Source of the DNA: Bacteroidota bacterium
Lineage (GTDB): Bacteria; Bacteroidota; Bacteroidia; Chitinophagales; Chitinophagaceae
Length of the DNA: 61,759 nt
Direction of reading: 5' to 3'
Assembly (NCBI GenBank): GCA_023429825.1
Contig: JAEZDC010000041.1
Coordinates: 1-61,759, forward strand
This document shows, in pieces, positions 51,975-61,337 of the stretch. A program made the position numbers and the translations under genes. Below the pieces are notes generated by a model. It saw nothing but the letters and a program-made list of their open reading frames with translations, made no database searches and had not been told where the DNA came from. Position 1 is the first letter of the stretch. Each line of letters begins with the position of its first letter.

Positions 51975-53045
51975 TTAAGCTGCTCGTCCCATTTCCTTCA
52001 GGTAATTGATATGCGATTTGATCGCTTTTCCTACAGAAGGATATTCTATATATTCTACACCAAATTTCTGGCAGGTCTCTTTAACGATCTTATTGATCTT
52101 TGGATAATGCACGTGTGATATTTTAGGAAACAGGTGGTGTTCTACCTGGAAATTTAATCCACCTACAAACCAAGACACCACTCGATTACTGGTAGCAAAG
52201 TTTGCCGTGGTTTTAACCTGGTGAATGGCCCACTCGTCTTCTATTCTTCCGGTTACTACATCCGGCATTGGAAAATGTGTATGCTCAACTGTATGTGCCA
52301 ACTGGAATACGATACTCAAAATAAATCCTGCCACAGTGGTAAAGATGACAAAGCCGATCGCCCATGCACCAATTCCCCAGGTAAAGATGGGTAATCCAAC
52401 AAACAAACCCAGGTGCACTAACTTATATCCCCAGAAGGTCAGATGGTCTTTTGTACTCATTTTCTTCAAAGGCATCTCTCCTATCTTTCCCCTGAAATAT
52501 TTGCGGTAATCCGAAACGAATATCCAGTAGATATACAGAATGCAATACAATACCCAAAAGTATACGTGTTGGAATTTATGAAACTTACGCTTGGGCTGTG
52601 TTGCTGCCATTCTGAGTAAGATACCGGCATCTATATCGTCATCAACCCCATCTACATTGGTATATGCATGATGAATGATATTATGTTTTATGTTCCACAT
52701 AAAGTGGCTTCCACCCAAAATGTTTAAGCTGAATGCCGCCAGTTTATTAATGATAGTTGAATTACTAAAGCTGCCGTGAGCGCCATCATGCATAATGTTA
52801 AACCCAATGAATGCGGTAGCCATTCCCAGCATTACACACTCTACCACAGCTATCGCTATATGGGGTGTAAAGAACACAAGATGTGTGTACAGAGCAACGT
52901 AACTTGTAACCAGTACTGTTGCTTTCAAATACAATTGGAAATTGCCTGTAGGTTTTTGGTTGGTGCTGGCAAAATATTCTGAGATTCTTCTCTTTAATTC
53001 TGAATGAAACCCTTGAGAAACCTGGGCAAACTTTGGTAAAGCCAT
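51975..53045 (-). CDS. membrane fatty-acid desaturase (acyl-CoA/front-end type)
   Basis: 356 residues with about four to six transmembrane helices. The three iron-binding His boxes are His86-D-G-A-His90 (MHDGAHGSF), His121-NII-His125-His126 (KHNIIHHAYTN) and Gln300-V-E-His303-His304 (NFQVEHHLFP). The Gln in the third box is typical of front-end (delta-5/delta-6-like) desaturases and some bacterial acyl-lipid enzymes. No cytochrome b5 domain is fused. It introduces a double bond into membrane fatty acids. Regiospecificity is not decidable here. Confidence 0.93.
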   Translation of the reverse strand: MALPKFAQVSQGFHSELKRRISEYFASTNQKPTGNFQLYLKATVLVTSYVALYTHLVFFTPHIAIAVVECVMLGMATAFIGFNIMHDGAHGSFSNSTIINKLAAFSLNILGGSHFMWNIKHNIIHHAYTNVDGVDDDIDAGILLRMAATQPKRKFHKFQHVYFWVLYCILYIYWIFVSDYRKYFRGKIGEMPLKKMSTKDHLTFWGYKLVHLGLFVGLPIFTWGIGAWAIGFVIFTTVAGFILSIVFQLAHTVEHTHFPMPDVVTGRIEDEWAIHQVKTTANFATSNRVVSWFVGGLNFQVEHHLFPKISHVHYPKINKIVKETCQKFGVEYIEYPSVGKAIKSHINYLKEMGRAA

Positions 53046-53124
53046 ATTGATAAAATCCTTTTTTACTTCTCTTCCTGAACAACAATTTTGCCACAGGAAA
53101 AATGTTAATTAATTACAGCAGCTG

Positions 53125-53871
53125 TTATGTTGCATGCTGAATAAGTGAACTAAAATCACTGATCCCGATCTTCTTCTCGCTTAAAAATCCCTCCGCGTAT
53201 TTAACGCCTATTCGCTTACCCAATATCTGTGCTCTTGCTGCAACTGTTTCCAAAAATTCGGGAGAAGAAATGTAAGTGTTCGGCTCATTTAATCCAGGGT
53301 TGTAAAACTGTGTAGCGTAACACTTGATCGCTTCTAATTTCTTTTGCTGGAAATCTGAGATGTCAAACAAAAAATCAGGTTCGAGATACCTATCCTGCAT
53401 GTAATAAAATACATAGCTGGGCTTCCATGCTTGTTGCTGCTGATCGCCGATGCTTGTTTCGATCTTTCTTAACCCTGAAAGAAAAGCAGCGTCTGTTACC
53501 AGTTTACTACTTCTTCCATGATCAGGATGACGATCTTTTGGAGCATTACACAATACAACATCCGGCTGGTACTTTCTAAGAACTGAGATCACTTTTCTGA
53601 GATTCTCTTCATTATGCTGAAAAAAACCATCAGCCATATCCAGGTTATCACGTACAGTAAGCTGCATCACCTCCGCAGCTTTGCCACTCTCCTCATTCCT
53701 CGTTTCAACGGTGCCCCTCGTACCTAATTCACCTCTTGTAAGATCGACAACCCCCACTTTTTTTCCTTGATGCACAGAAGCCAGTAAGGTCCCTGCACAA
53801 CCCAGTTCCACATCATCAGGGTGAACGCCAAAGGCAAGAATATCCAGTTTGATCTTAGTGTTGGTTTGCAT
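53125..53871 (-). CDS. bshB1: bacillithiol biosynthesis deacetylase BshB1
   Basis: 248 residues of the LmbE/PIG-L zinc deacetylase fold. LDILAFGVHPDDVELGCAGTLLAS carries the zinc-binding His-Pro-Asp-Asp. GVVDLTRGELGTRGTVETR, VLCNAPKDRHPDHGRSSKLV (further His ligands) and KPSYVFYYMQDRYLEPDFLF match BshB1 closely. It removes acetyl from GlcNAc-malate in bacillithiol synthesis, a low-molecular-weight thiol of Bacteroidota and Firmicutes. No other bsh gene is in the window. A TACTTTTG box lies 13 nt before the start. Confidence 0.93.
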   Translation of the reverse strand: MQTNTKIKLDILAFGVHPDDVELGCAGTLLASVHQGKKVGVVDLTRGELGTRGTVETRNEESGKAAEVMQLTVRDNLDMADGFFQHNEENLRKVISVLRKYQPDVVLCNAPKDRHPDHGRSSKLVTDAAFLSGLRKIETSIGDQQQQAWKPSYVFYYMQDRYLEPDFLFDISDFQQKKLEAIKCYATQFYNPGLNEPNTYISSPEFLETVAARAQILGKRIGVKYAEGFLSEKKIGISDFSSLIQHAT

Positions 53872-53884
53872 GAATTAAGCCGGG

Positions 53885-53892
53885 CAAAAGTA
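53885..53892 (-). promoter_or_regulatory. -7 box TACTTTTG for bshB1
   Basis: CAAAAGTA on the plus strand reads TACTTTTG on the minus strand, matching TAnnTTTG, 13 nt before the bshB1 ATG. The -33 element is unclear. Confidence 0.45.
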
Positions 53893-53959
53893 GGGATAAA
53901 AGAGCGGGGATTTCTTAAAATACAGTTAGATATTACTCACAGTATTAATATAATTGTTG

Positions 53960-54574
53960 TTAAATGCGATGGCCGTATAAACGCTCAACGTCTTGTACAA
54001 TGGCTTCCATGTCTTTATCTTTCCCTGCTGCCTCATAATTTTGCCGCAGGTTACTGCCGAATACCAACGCGATGGTTTGCCAGAAAGCAGCATTGAAGCC
54101 GCCTTTATATTCTTGAATTATTGCGTAGCAGTTATTGCCGGTTTCACGGTATATCAGTTTCATCAATACTTTTCCCTGGTAAACGGATAGGTTAGTGAGT
54201 TTATCTGCAAATTCCCGCTTCAAATCCTTTTCTCTTGATTTTATGATTTGTTTTCTCTTGTGTTTATCAGAGATCCCAATGAGCTGCGTATTGATATCAT
54301 TCATTACTCTTCCGGCAGCTTTTGCATAAGGGTATGTTACATACACTGCATTTCTTAATCTTGTCCACTCCGCCCAATATTTCCTCCACTTATCGCTCAT
54401 TTTGGCAGATACCTTAACACCATCAAGCCATCCACCGGGAACAGATGTTCCGTCAGCTTCTATAAAGCTGAGCACTCTTACCGTATCCAACGGACTAATC
54501 TCCTGTGCTTTTACAGCTACAGAAGTTATCATTACACAGAGTAATAAAATGATGTGCTTTTTAATGGAATTCAT
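53960..54574 (-). CDS. DUF4294 exported protein
   Basis: 204 residues with a signal peptide (about 1-23, ending AVKAQ). A helical, basic domain follows with YWAEWTRLRNAVYVTYPYAK, KSREKDLKREFADKLTNLSV, YQGKVLMKLIYRETGNNCY and FWQTIALVFGSNLRQNYE, matching DUF4294 throughout. The family is confined mostly to Bacteroidota and has no known function. A copy of the dispersed repeat lies 35 bp upstream of the start. Confidence 0.88.
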   Translation of the reverse strand: MNSIKKHIILLLCVMITSVAVKAQEISPLDTVRVLSFIEADGTSVPGGWLDGVKVSAKMSDKWRKYWAEWTRLRNAVYVTYPYAKAAGRVMNDINTQLIGISDKHKRKQIIKSREKDLKREFADKLTNLSVYQGKVLMKLIYRETGNNCYAIIQEYKGGFNAAFWQTIALVFGSNLRQNYEAAGKDKDMEAIVQDVERLYGHRI

Positions 54575-54608
54575 TTTTGTTGCCAGCTAAGGATTACTAT
54601 TAAGCTTA

Positions 54609-54631
54609 GTTGCGTCGCACTCTTCTACGTC
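54609..54631 (+). repeat. dispersed repeat, copy 5 (core GTTGCGTCGCAC)
   Basis: GTTGCGTCGCACTCTTCTAC begins at 54609. The left flank CCAGCTAAGG...TATTAAGCTTA and the right flank up to ATTCGG align well with the complete copy near 43.9 kb. It lies in the 148-bp gap between the DUF4294 and CcmF genes. Confidence 0.75.
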
Positions 54632-54722
54632 TTTCTCGCTATTCGGCTAGGCTCTCCGAAGATAAGACACAACTATCCTATTTAATGCTGCCAGTGGAAA
54701 AATGTAACCCTGCGTGAAGTTA

Positions 54723-57161
54723 TTATTTTGATAAAGCAGCTAATGACCTGATGCGCTGCCACATACTGAATAAGAAGCCCAACGTCATAACTATTATACC
54801 CAACCATAATACGTTTATCATTGGAAATTCATACACCTTCAACGTTACCAGTTCAACAGTGGGTTTGGTGTCCTTTACCCCTAGTTCCAGCTTTCCGGCC
54901 TGTTGATCGGCAACCCTGTTAACCTGTACGGTCAAATGTTCTTTTGGAAGACTGTCGGGTAAGGCTATGATATTATGACCGGCCACTTTCAATCCCGGGT
55001 TGATCGTCGTTTGAACCGTATCGAAGTTCTTGGCAATAGAATGTACTGTTATATCGAGCACCAATGCGATCTCATCTTTCCCGATCTTATGTTTTGTAGT
55101 AGACGGATCTTTCAATACTGAATTCAGAACCATATAACCATTGCTATACAAAATCGTATCTCCAACCTTTGCTTCTCTTGCTTTGAAGGTTGTGTCTTTG
55201 TCTTCATTACCCTGGAATGATGTGAGGTAAACGAAGATGTCTTTATGCAGGTAATGCTTTGCGTCCGGGTTAGCAGAGAATCCTTCACCCTTATTGTTCT
55301 TGATCACATCAGGATATAAAGTGAATGGCTTTCCTCCATCTTTCGGTGCAAAATGGATCTCATAATAACGCTTTCTGTCTCTTGGGTTGATGCTGTCTTT
55401 TTCATACGTCACCATGTACTTACCCATGTCTGTAGCAACGCCTTTGAATAACGTTGTGTTCTCAGCAGGATCTTCCTGTTCTGATTTCTTGAAGGTGATC
55501 ACACCGGTCTTGTTCCAGCTTAGAAGCGTTTTCTTACTCGAGGAGATCAAAATGCCCAGCAACACCATTCCAAACCCAACGTGTGCAATAGAGGCGCCTG
55601 CATTCTTCATCTTTCCTTTCAACCCGATCCCTACATACATAGCATTGGCAACGATGGCATACACCGCCGCAAAGATCGCCATGTGGATAGCGGCTAAGAA
55701 CCCGATACCGTGTTCTCTATAATTAATATCACCAAAAATGCCGATGCAAAGTGTAGCAAGCAATGCGATAACGGTAGGAATGAGAATTTTCTTTCCAAAG
55801 ACTGATTTGGGTGTGTCTTTATATTTGAAGTATTGCGTAACTGCTGTAAGCAATCCAAGAATGATGGCAACAAAGACCTGTATCTGGTTATGAGCAAATG
55901 CGGGGTCTTCGGGCGGCGCAATGTTCGTTCCGAATATTTTATTGAAAACTGGCGTAGATGTTTTCGCGATAATAACGGCAGCTGATAAAAACAATACCAG
56001 CGAGCCAATGAACATCCAGAATTCCCTGCTATACGTATTCTCTTCTTTCCTGATATTGGGAATGCTCTTACTTCTCTTGAAGAAAAGAACAAACGCAGGA
56101 ATCAGGAATACCAATACAAATGCAAGTAACTGCCAGTTCATTCCAAGATCAGTAAATGCATGCACCGAAGTGTCTCCTAATACTCCACTTCTTGTTAAGA
56201 AAGTTGAGTAAAGGATGAGTAGGAAACTGATGATATAAAAGAAGTAAGTACTCTTAAGCGAATAACCACTGTGACGATAAATTAGATTTGTATGTAACCC
56301 TGCAATTAGTGTCAGCCATGGAACCAATGATGCATTCTCCACTGGGTCCCACGCCCAGTACCCACCAAATGATAAACTCTCATACGCCCATGCTGCACCC
56401 ATCATAATTCCTAACCCTAATACGGCAGCAGAAAAACCTGCCCATGGTAAAGAGCGCTTCACCCACTCATGATTGTTATTCATCAATCCTGCAACTGCAA
56501 ACGCAAAAGGAATAATAGTAGATGCAAAGCCAAGGAATAAAACCGGTGGATGTATTACCATCCAGTAGTTCTGCAACAACGCATTCAAACCTTGCCCATC
56601 TTTTGCATAGATCGCCTGCAAATAATTCGGATCGCTGAAGATGGGTGCGTCCATTTCATTCCTGAGTAATACAAATGGGTTGCTTCCCATCTTGGTCTCG
56701 CCCCATAAATAAATTCCCGCCAACATAGTTGCCAGGCAAAATTGTGCAAATGAAACAACGGTCATCGTTCCCGCTTCCCATTCCCTTGCTTTCCAGATCA
56801 ATATCCATCCCAATACACAATGCCAGAAACTCCATAGCATAAAACTTCCTTCCTGCCCTTCCCAGAAACAGGCAAGTAAGTATTCTATCTGTAAACTCTT
56901 ATCGCTATGCTGCCAGGCATACTTGTATTCAAACAAATGATTTGAGATGATGTAATACAACACACCAAACATCACCAACACCGAGATGGTTTCTAAGAGG
57001 AATGCAATCCTTGCAATTCTTAACCAACCTTGTTTATCAGGTTGTGTTGGTCTGCTGGCTTTGAAGAATGAAATGGTGGCTATCAATGAAGCTACCAGTG
57101 AAAGTAGTGTAAAGAAATGCCCGATCTTACCGGGAAGTAAATGTTCACCTATATATTCCAT
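54723..57161 (-). CDS. ccmF: cytochrome c haem-lyase subunit CcmF (CcsA/CcmF type)
   Basis: 812 residues with about 14-15 transmembrane helices. The haem-handling WWD segment appears as FGGYWAWDPVENASLVPWLTL, and WEGQEGSFMLWSFWHCVLG and HPPVLFLGFASTIIPF are conserved CcmF/CcsA segments. A long periplasmic domain (about 560-770) and a last helix close the protein. It attaches haem to apocytochrome c together with CcmE, whose gene lies 15 bp upstream on the same strand. No ccmABC or ccmH gene is in view. Confidence 0.93.
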   Translation of the reverse strand: MEYIGEHLLPGKIGHFFTLLSLVASLIATISFFKASRPTQPDKQGWLRIARIAFLLETISVLVMFGVLYYIISNHLFEYKYAWQHSDKSLQIEYLLACFWEGQEGSFMLWSFWHCVLGWILIWKAREWEAGTMTVVSFAQFCLATMLAGIYLWGETKMGSNPFVLLRNEMDAPIFSDPNYLQAIYAKDGQGLNALLQNYWMVIHPPVLFLGFASTIIPFAFAVAGLMNNNHEWVKRSLPWAGFSAAVLGLGIMMGAAWAYESLSFGGYWAWDPVENASLVPWLTLIAGLHTNLIYRHSGYSLKSTYFFYIISFLLILYSTFLTRSGVLGDTSVHAFTDLGMNWQLLAFVLVFLIPAFVLFFKRSKSIPNIRKEENTYSREFWMFIGSLVLFLSAAVIIAKTSTPVFNKIFGTNIAPPEDPAFAHNQIQVFVAIILGLLTAVTQYFKYKDTPKSVFGKKILIPTVIALLATLCIGIFGDINYREHGIGFLAAIHMAIFAAVYAIVANAMYVGIGLKGKMKNAGASIAHVGFGMVLLGILISSSKKTLLSWNKTGVITFKKSEQEDPAENTTLFKGVATDMGKYMVTYEKDSINPRDRKRYYEIHFAPKDGGKPFTLYPDVIKNNKGEGFSANPDAKHYLHKDIFVYLTSFQGNEDKDTTFKAREAKVGDTILYSNGYMVLNSVLKDPSTTKHKIGKDEIALVLDITVHSIAKNFDTVQTTINPGLKVAGHNIIALPDSLPKEHLTVQVNRVADQQAGKLELGVKDTKPTVELVTLKVYEFPMINVLWLGIIVMTLGFLFSMWQRIRSLAALSK

Positions 57162-57176
57162 TAAACAGTTGGGGTA

Positions 57177-57587
57177 TTATCTGGATGTAGTTTCTAAATT
57201 CTTCTTCTGGGCTTCCATATCGTCTTTGTACTTGCTTGGACATTTCAATAATATGTCTTTGCATTCAAATTGATCGCCCTGCACCTTACCTTTCAATACC
57301 AGCCTTTCACTCTTTTCCATATCAGTTGGCTTGGTATTTCTATAAACAACTTTGATCTTGTTTCCCAAAGTATCTACCGCCGTAAAGGTCAGGTAGTTTG
57401 GATTTTTTACCGCATCGTATTCTAATGGTTGGCTCATATCCAGTTTAGCGATCATGTTTACGAACTTTCCTTCTTTTTCCCTGGCAGAAGCTATTGTTTC
57501 ATAAGTGGTAACGTTACCCATGTAACTGATCAAAACAGCAATGGCAGCTGCGATGAGAACCAATAAAATAATGTGCGTTTTCTTCAT
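57177..57587 (-). CDS. ccmE: cytochrome c maturation haem chaperone CcmE, CxxxY type
   Basis: 136 residues. One N-terminal membrane anchor (about 5-23) is followed by the OB-fold domain, with SERLVLKGKVQGDQFECKDI near the C-terminus. The haem-attaching residue is Cys116 in LLKCPSKYKDD (C-x3-Y) instead of the usual His in H-x3-Y. CxxxY CcmE variants are known from some archaea and Desulfovibrio. It carries haem to CcmF, whose gene follows. A TACTTTTG box lies 27 nt upstream. Confidence 0.92.
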   Translation of the reverse strand: MKKTHIILLVLIAAAIAVLISYMGNVTTYETIASAREKEGKFVNMIAKLDMSQPLEYDAVKNPNYLTFTAVDTLGNKIKVVYRNTKPTDMEKSERLVLKGKVQGDQFECKDILLKCPSKYKDDMEAQKKNLETTSR

Positions 57588-57614
57588 AATATAAGTCTTT
57601 CAAATAAATCGCTG

Positions 57615-57622
57615 CAAAAGTA
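57615..57622 (-). promoter_or_regulatory. -7 box TACTTTTG for ccmE-ccmF
   Basis: CAAAAGTA on the plus strand reads TACTTTTG on the minus strand, a TAnnTTTG match 27 nt before ccmE. Confidence 0.42.
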
Positions 57623-57790
57623 GTTCAAAACAAAGTTGAGTTTATGATTAAAATCAACTGCAAGTGTTAAAAACCATAACATTTTGTGTATGCGATTAAT
57701 CCTGATCCGGCGACTGTAGAACGAAGATTTTTTGGAATTTGACGGGATAAACTAATATTGCAGCGGTCTAAAACTGGTGAAAACTGTTCT

Positions 57791-57821
57791 GAACGATGAA
57801 GTGTGCGACGCAACAGAAGTT
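57791..57821 (-). repeat. dispersed repeat, copy 6 (core GTGCGACGCAAC)
   Basis: GAACGATGAAGTGTGCGACG begins at 57791 and continues CAACAGAAGTT, the reverse complement of the core with both flanks. Downstream TTAGTTGGCGACAAA resembles the outer arm. It lies in the gap between ccmE and topA, 42 bp before topA. Confidence 0.75.
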
Positions 57822-57863
57822 GAATAAAGATCATTAGTTGGCGACAAAAAAACTAACCCTTCG

Positions 57864-60479
57864 ATGGCAAAGAACTTATTGATTGTAGAGTCTCCGGCTA
57901 AGGCAAAGACGATAGAAAAAATTCTGGGGAAGGATTTCCAGGTGAAGAGTTGTTATGGGCATATCCGTGACCTGGAAAAGAACGATATGGGTATTGATAT
58001 TGAAAAGAACTACAAGCCCAAATACATTGTTCCTGATGAAAAACTGAAGGTTGTCAACGAGTTAAAAAAATTAGCGAAAAGTTCAGATGAAGTATGGCTG
58101 GCAACGGATGAGGACCGTGAAGGAGAAGCGATCAGCTGGCATTTGTGTGAAGTGCTTGGCTTAGACCCTAAAGAAACCAAACGCATTGTTTTCCACGAGA
58201 TCACTAAACCTGCGATAAAGAAAGCCGTAGAAAATCCGAGGAAACTGGATATGAACCTGGTGAATGCCCAGCAGGCACGCAGGGTTCTGGACAGGATCGT
58301 GGGATTTGAGCTCAGCCCGGTGCTCTGGCGTAAAATGAGTATGCGGAATAACCTGAGTGCTGGTCGTGTACAGAGTGTTGCGGTTAGATTGATTGCTGAA
58401 AGAGAAAGAGAGATCAACGCATTCAAGGCTACCAGTAGTTTTAAGATAGAAGCACAGCTCGTTGCAGAAGATGTGAGTAATAGAAAAGTTACGTTTAAAG
58501 CCGAGGCTGAAAAAAAGAATACTGCAGAAGATGCAGAAGCATTTTTGAATAGCTGCAAAGGAGCTTCATACACGGTAAGAGATGTACAGGTAAAGCCTGC
58601 GAAAAAATCTCCATCAGCACCATTTACCACCTCCACGCTTCAACAGGAAGCGAGCCGTAAGTTGGGTTACAGCGTGAGCAGAACGATGCTGCTTGCACAG
58701 AAGCTGTATGAAAGCGGTTATATTACTTACATGAGAACGGACAGTATCAATTTAAGTGATACTGCATTACAGGATATTGAGCAGCAGGTAACGCAGCAAT
58801 ACGGCGAAAGATATTCCCAGCGAAGAAGATTCAAGAATAAGAATGAATCTGCACAGGAAGCTCACGAAGCGATACGTCCTACATACATGAGCAATCTCAC
58901 CGTTGATGATGCAGATACAAAGCGGTTATACGAACTGATCTGGAAGCGAACGATGGCGTGCCAGATGGCAGATGCTGAATTAGAGAAGACAACTGCAAAG
59001 ATCACCATATCTACTAATAAAGCTGAGTTAACGGCACAGGGCGAGGTGCTGAAATTTGAAGGGTTTTTAAAAGTATATCGTGAAGACAGGGATGATGATG
59101 ATGTGTCTGAAGATGATGGTGATGGTTCCATGCTGCCACCCTTACGCTCAGGACAACAGTTGGAGTTCAAAGAAATGAACGCAGTTGAAAGATACACAAG
59201 GCCTGCTCCAAGATATACGGAAGCTTCTTTGGTAAAAAAGCTGGAAGAATTGGGCATTGGACGTCCTTCTACTTATGCACCTACTATTTCAACCGTGCAG
59301 AAAAGAGGATATGTTGAGAAAAGAGATAAAGAAGGTGTAAGACGAGATTACCGGGTGCTTACGCTGAAAGCAGATAAGATCGATAAGAAAACTGAACAGG
59401 AAAATACAGGTGCTGAAAAATCAAAGCTCTTTCCTACTGATCTTGGACTGGTAGTTACAGACTTTTTGAAACAGTACTTCGACGATATCCTTGACTACGG
59501 CTTTACAGCTAAGATCGAAAATGAGTTTGATGAGATAGCTGAAGGCAAACAGCAATGGAACAAAATGGTAGATCATTTCTATGTTCCCTTTAAGAAAGAT
59601 GTAGAAAAGACTATAGAAACTGCTGAACGTATCAAAGGAGAAAGAGAATTGGGAAGTGATCCAGAAAGCGGTAAACGTGTAGTTGCAAGAATGGGACGTT
59701 TCGGCCCGATGGTACAGATCGGTGAAGTGAATGAAGAAGAGAAGCCTCGCTTTGCTAAACTAAAACCAACGCAGAGCATTGAGACCATCACATTTGAAGA
59801 AGCGATGGAACTATTCCAGCTTCCTAAAACTTTAGGTGAGCATGAAGGCCTGGAAGTTTCTGTGGCAGTGGGAAGATTCGGGCCTTATGTAAAGTTTGGC
59901 GAGCAGTTCATTTCCATTCCACGTGGTGAAGACGCTTTAGCTGTAGATATGGAGAGGGCCATACAACTCATCCAGGAAAAGCAAACCGCTGATGCACCTA
60001 TTGCCCATTTCCAGGGACAACCTGTTACAAAAGGAAAAGGAAGGTTTGGGCCGTATATTAAATGGGGTGACCTCTTTATAAATGTTCCGAGAGCTTACAA
60101 CTTTGATAACCTTTCCCAGAACGATATCAATGAACTGGTAGAAAAGAAGCTCGATAAAGAAGCCAATCGTTATATCCAGCAATGGCCTGAAGAAAAGATA
60201 TCTATCGAGAATGGACGTTGGGGACCATACATCCGTTTTGGAAAGAAGATGTTGAAATTGGGTAAAAAGTCGGACGATAGTAAATACTCTGCTGAAGAAC
60301 TTAAAGAAGTTCCCTTGGAGGACGTGAAAAAAATGATCGCTGCGCAGGTACCGAATGCTTTTGCGAAAGCTTCCAAAGCTGCGGCAAAAAAATCTGCAAC
60401 AAAATCACCTGCGAAAAAAACTGCAGCGAAGAAATCAGCTACTAAAGCTGCACCTAAAAAAGCAGCAAAGAAGAAATAA
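57864..60479 (+). CDS. topA: DNA topoisomerase I (type IA)
   Basis: 871 residues. The TOPRIM domain starts with MAKNLLIVESPAKAKTIEK (catalytic Glu9) and has ATDEDREGEAISWHL. The active-site Tyr289 is in YITYMRTDSINLS. After the core, four C-terminal repeats of the type GRFGPYVKFG (about residues 610-830) replace zinc fingers. The tail (about 835-871) is Lys/Ala-rich, like histone H1-type tails. The enzyme relaxes negatively supercoiled DNA. It diverges from ccmE and is followed by a perfect hairpin. Confidence 0.97.
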   Translation: MAKNLLIVESPAKAKTIEKILGKDFQVKSCYGHIRDLEKNDMGIDIEKNYKPKYIVPDEKLKVVNELKKLAKSSDEVWLATDEDREGEAISWHLCEVLGLDPKETKRIVFHEITKPAIKKAVENPRKLDMNLVNAQQARRVLDRIVGFELSPVLWRKMSMRNNLSAGRVQSVAVRLIAEREREINAFKATSSFKIEAQLVAEDVSNRKVTFKAEAEKKNTAEDAEAFLNSCKGASYTVRDVQVKPAKKSPSAPFTTSTLQQEASRKLGYSVSRTMLLAQKLYESGYITYMRTDSINLSDTALQDIEQQVTQQYGERYSQRRRFKNKNESAQEAHEAIRPTYMSNLTVDDADTKRLYELIWKRTMACQMADAELEKTTAKITISTNKAELTAQGEVLKFEGFLKVYREDRDDDDVSEDDGDGSMLPPLRSGQQLEFKEMNAVERYTRPAPRYTEASLVKKLEELGIGRPSTYAPTISTVQKRGYVEKRDKEGVRRDYRVLTLKADKIDKKTEQENTGAEKSKLFPTDLGLVVTDFLKQYFDDILDYGFTAKIENEFDEIAEGKQQWNKMVDHFYVPFKKDVEKTIETAERIKGERELGSDPESGKRVVARMGRFGPMVQIGEVNEEEKPRFAKLKPTQSIETITFEEAMELFQLPKTLGEHEGLEVSVAVGRFGPYVKFGEQFISIPRGEDALAVDMERAIQLIQEKQTADAPIAHFQGQPVTKGKGRFGPYIKWGDLFINVPRAYNFDNLSQNDINELVEKKLDKEANRYIQQWPEEKISIENGRWGPYIRFGKKMLKLGKKSDDSKYSAEELKEVPLEDVKKMIAAQVPNAFAKASKAAAKKSATKSPAKKTAAKKSATKAAPKKAAKKK

Positions 60480-60484
60480 ACAAA

Positions 60485-60512
60485 GAAGGCATAGTTTTCA
60501 AACTATGCCTTC
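60485..60512 (+). terminator. hairpin after topA
   Basis: GAAGGCATAGTTT (60485-60497) pairs perfectly with AAACTATGCCTTC (60500-60512) over 13 bp. No T-run follows on the plus side, so it may work poorly as a terminator or instead protect the mRNA end. GAAGGCATAGTTTT recurs at 7206. Confidence 0.6.
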
Positions 60513-60533
60513 AGCTCTTCATAGGTTCTAATA

Positions 60534-60848
60534 TTATGCTGCGATTGCCAGGGTATCTGCACAGCTCTTACAAACCATTGCACATACCTTACAGCTCTCG
60601 TTCTTGTCTGAGTGAATGGTGCATTGCTCCACAGTGGCCTCACAAAACTCCCGGCACAACTCTGCTATCTCCTCCATCAATTCACTCTTTCTTGCACACA
60701 CTGTAGCACACAGGTCACATATCTCTGCACAATCCAAACACAACCTTGCCAATTCAGGCATATCGTTCTCCATACATGTGATCGCACATTCCTGGCAAAT
60801 GATCATGCAACGGGTACATTCGTCTATACAGCTTTGAGTAGGTTTCAT
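60534..60848 (-). CDS. four-helix-bundle copper-binding (Csp/DUF326-like) protein
   Basis: 104 residues with 18 cysteines, most in C-x2-C, C-x3-C and C-x4-C spacing along amphipathic helices (CIDECTRCMIICQECAITC, CLDCAEICDLCATVC, CKVCAMVCKSC). This is the pattern of copper-storage proteins, which line the inside of a four-helix bundle with Cys thiolates. No signal peptide is seen, as in cytosolic Csp3. Iron-sulfur binding is less likely because no ferredoxin-type motif is complete. It converges with topA. Confidence 0.9.
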   Translation of the reverse strand: MKPTQSCIDECTRCMIICQECAITCMENDMPELARLCLDCAEICDLCATVCARKSELMEEIAELCREFCEATVEQCTIHSDKNESCKVCAMVCKSCADTLAIAA

Positions 60849-61045
60849 GTAAACGGGATTTGAAGTACATATGAAAAAAAGCGTGCCAAAATCCGGTTTC
60901 CTTTAGAAACACTTCATATTACTTCGCCCCTGGCAGGGATCATGCTTCCTCTATGCTTGATATAGGGCTTTAGTACGGCTTATGCATGACTATGACATAT
61001 CACTGCACATTGACCGGATTTCGTTTGTACCTTTAAAAGAAAACA

Positions 61046-61336
61046 ATGGCCGAAGTACAGCTCAGACTGGATGAAAAAAAGCATGGAGCATTTTATATTT
61101 CAGAAGAAGGGGAACAGTTGGGTGAGATGATGGTTACAGTTGGGGATGACCGCGTCACAGCTCACCACACCGAGGTATCACCCAAAGCGGAAGGAAAGGG
61201 CTATGCGAAACAGATGTTCGAGCGGATGGTATCTTATGCAAGAGAGAATAGGTTACAAATAGTTCCACTCTGTACTTACGTCCAGGCACAATTAAAGAGA
61301 CGGGCAGCGGAATACGCTGATGTCTGGAAATCATGA
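61046..61336 (+). CDS. small GNAT-fold acetyltransferase-like protein (YjdJ type)
   Basis: 96 residues. HTEVSPKAEGKGYAKQMFERMVSYARENRLQIVPLC contains the acetyl-CoA-binding turn (here EGKGYA), as in the short YjdJ/GTLF3-type family. The N-terminal half supplies the beta strands (GAFYISEEGEQLGEMMVTVG). The substrate is unknown. TTG at 61010-61012 and TACCTTTA at 61028-61035 may be its promoter. It meets the thioredoxin gene tail to tail, 1 bp apart. Confidence 0.88.
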   Translation: MAEVQLRLDEKKHGAFYISEEGEQLGEMMVTVGDDRVTAHHTEVSPKAEGKGYAKQMFERMVSYARENRLQIVPLCTYVQAQLKRRAAEYADVWKS

Positions 61337-61337
61337 A

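Noticed and set aside
58010..58636. 208-codon minus-strand ORF inside topA
   Set aside because: It is antisense to the conserved topoisomerase core and is Ser/Leu-rich as expected for a shadow frame.
60612..60863. Plus-strand ORFs opposite the cysteine-rich protein
   Set aside because: Antisense to a clear Csp/DUF326-like protein with regular Cys spacing; shadow frames.
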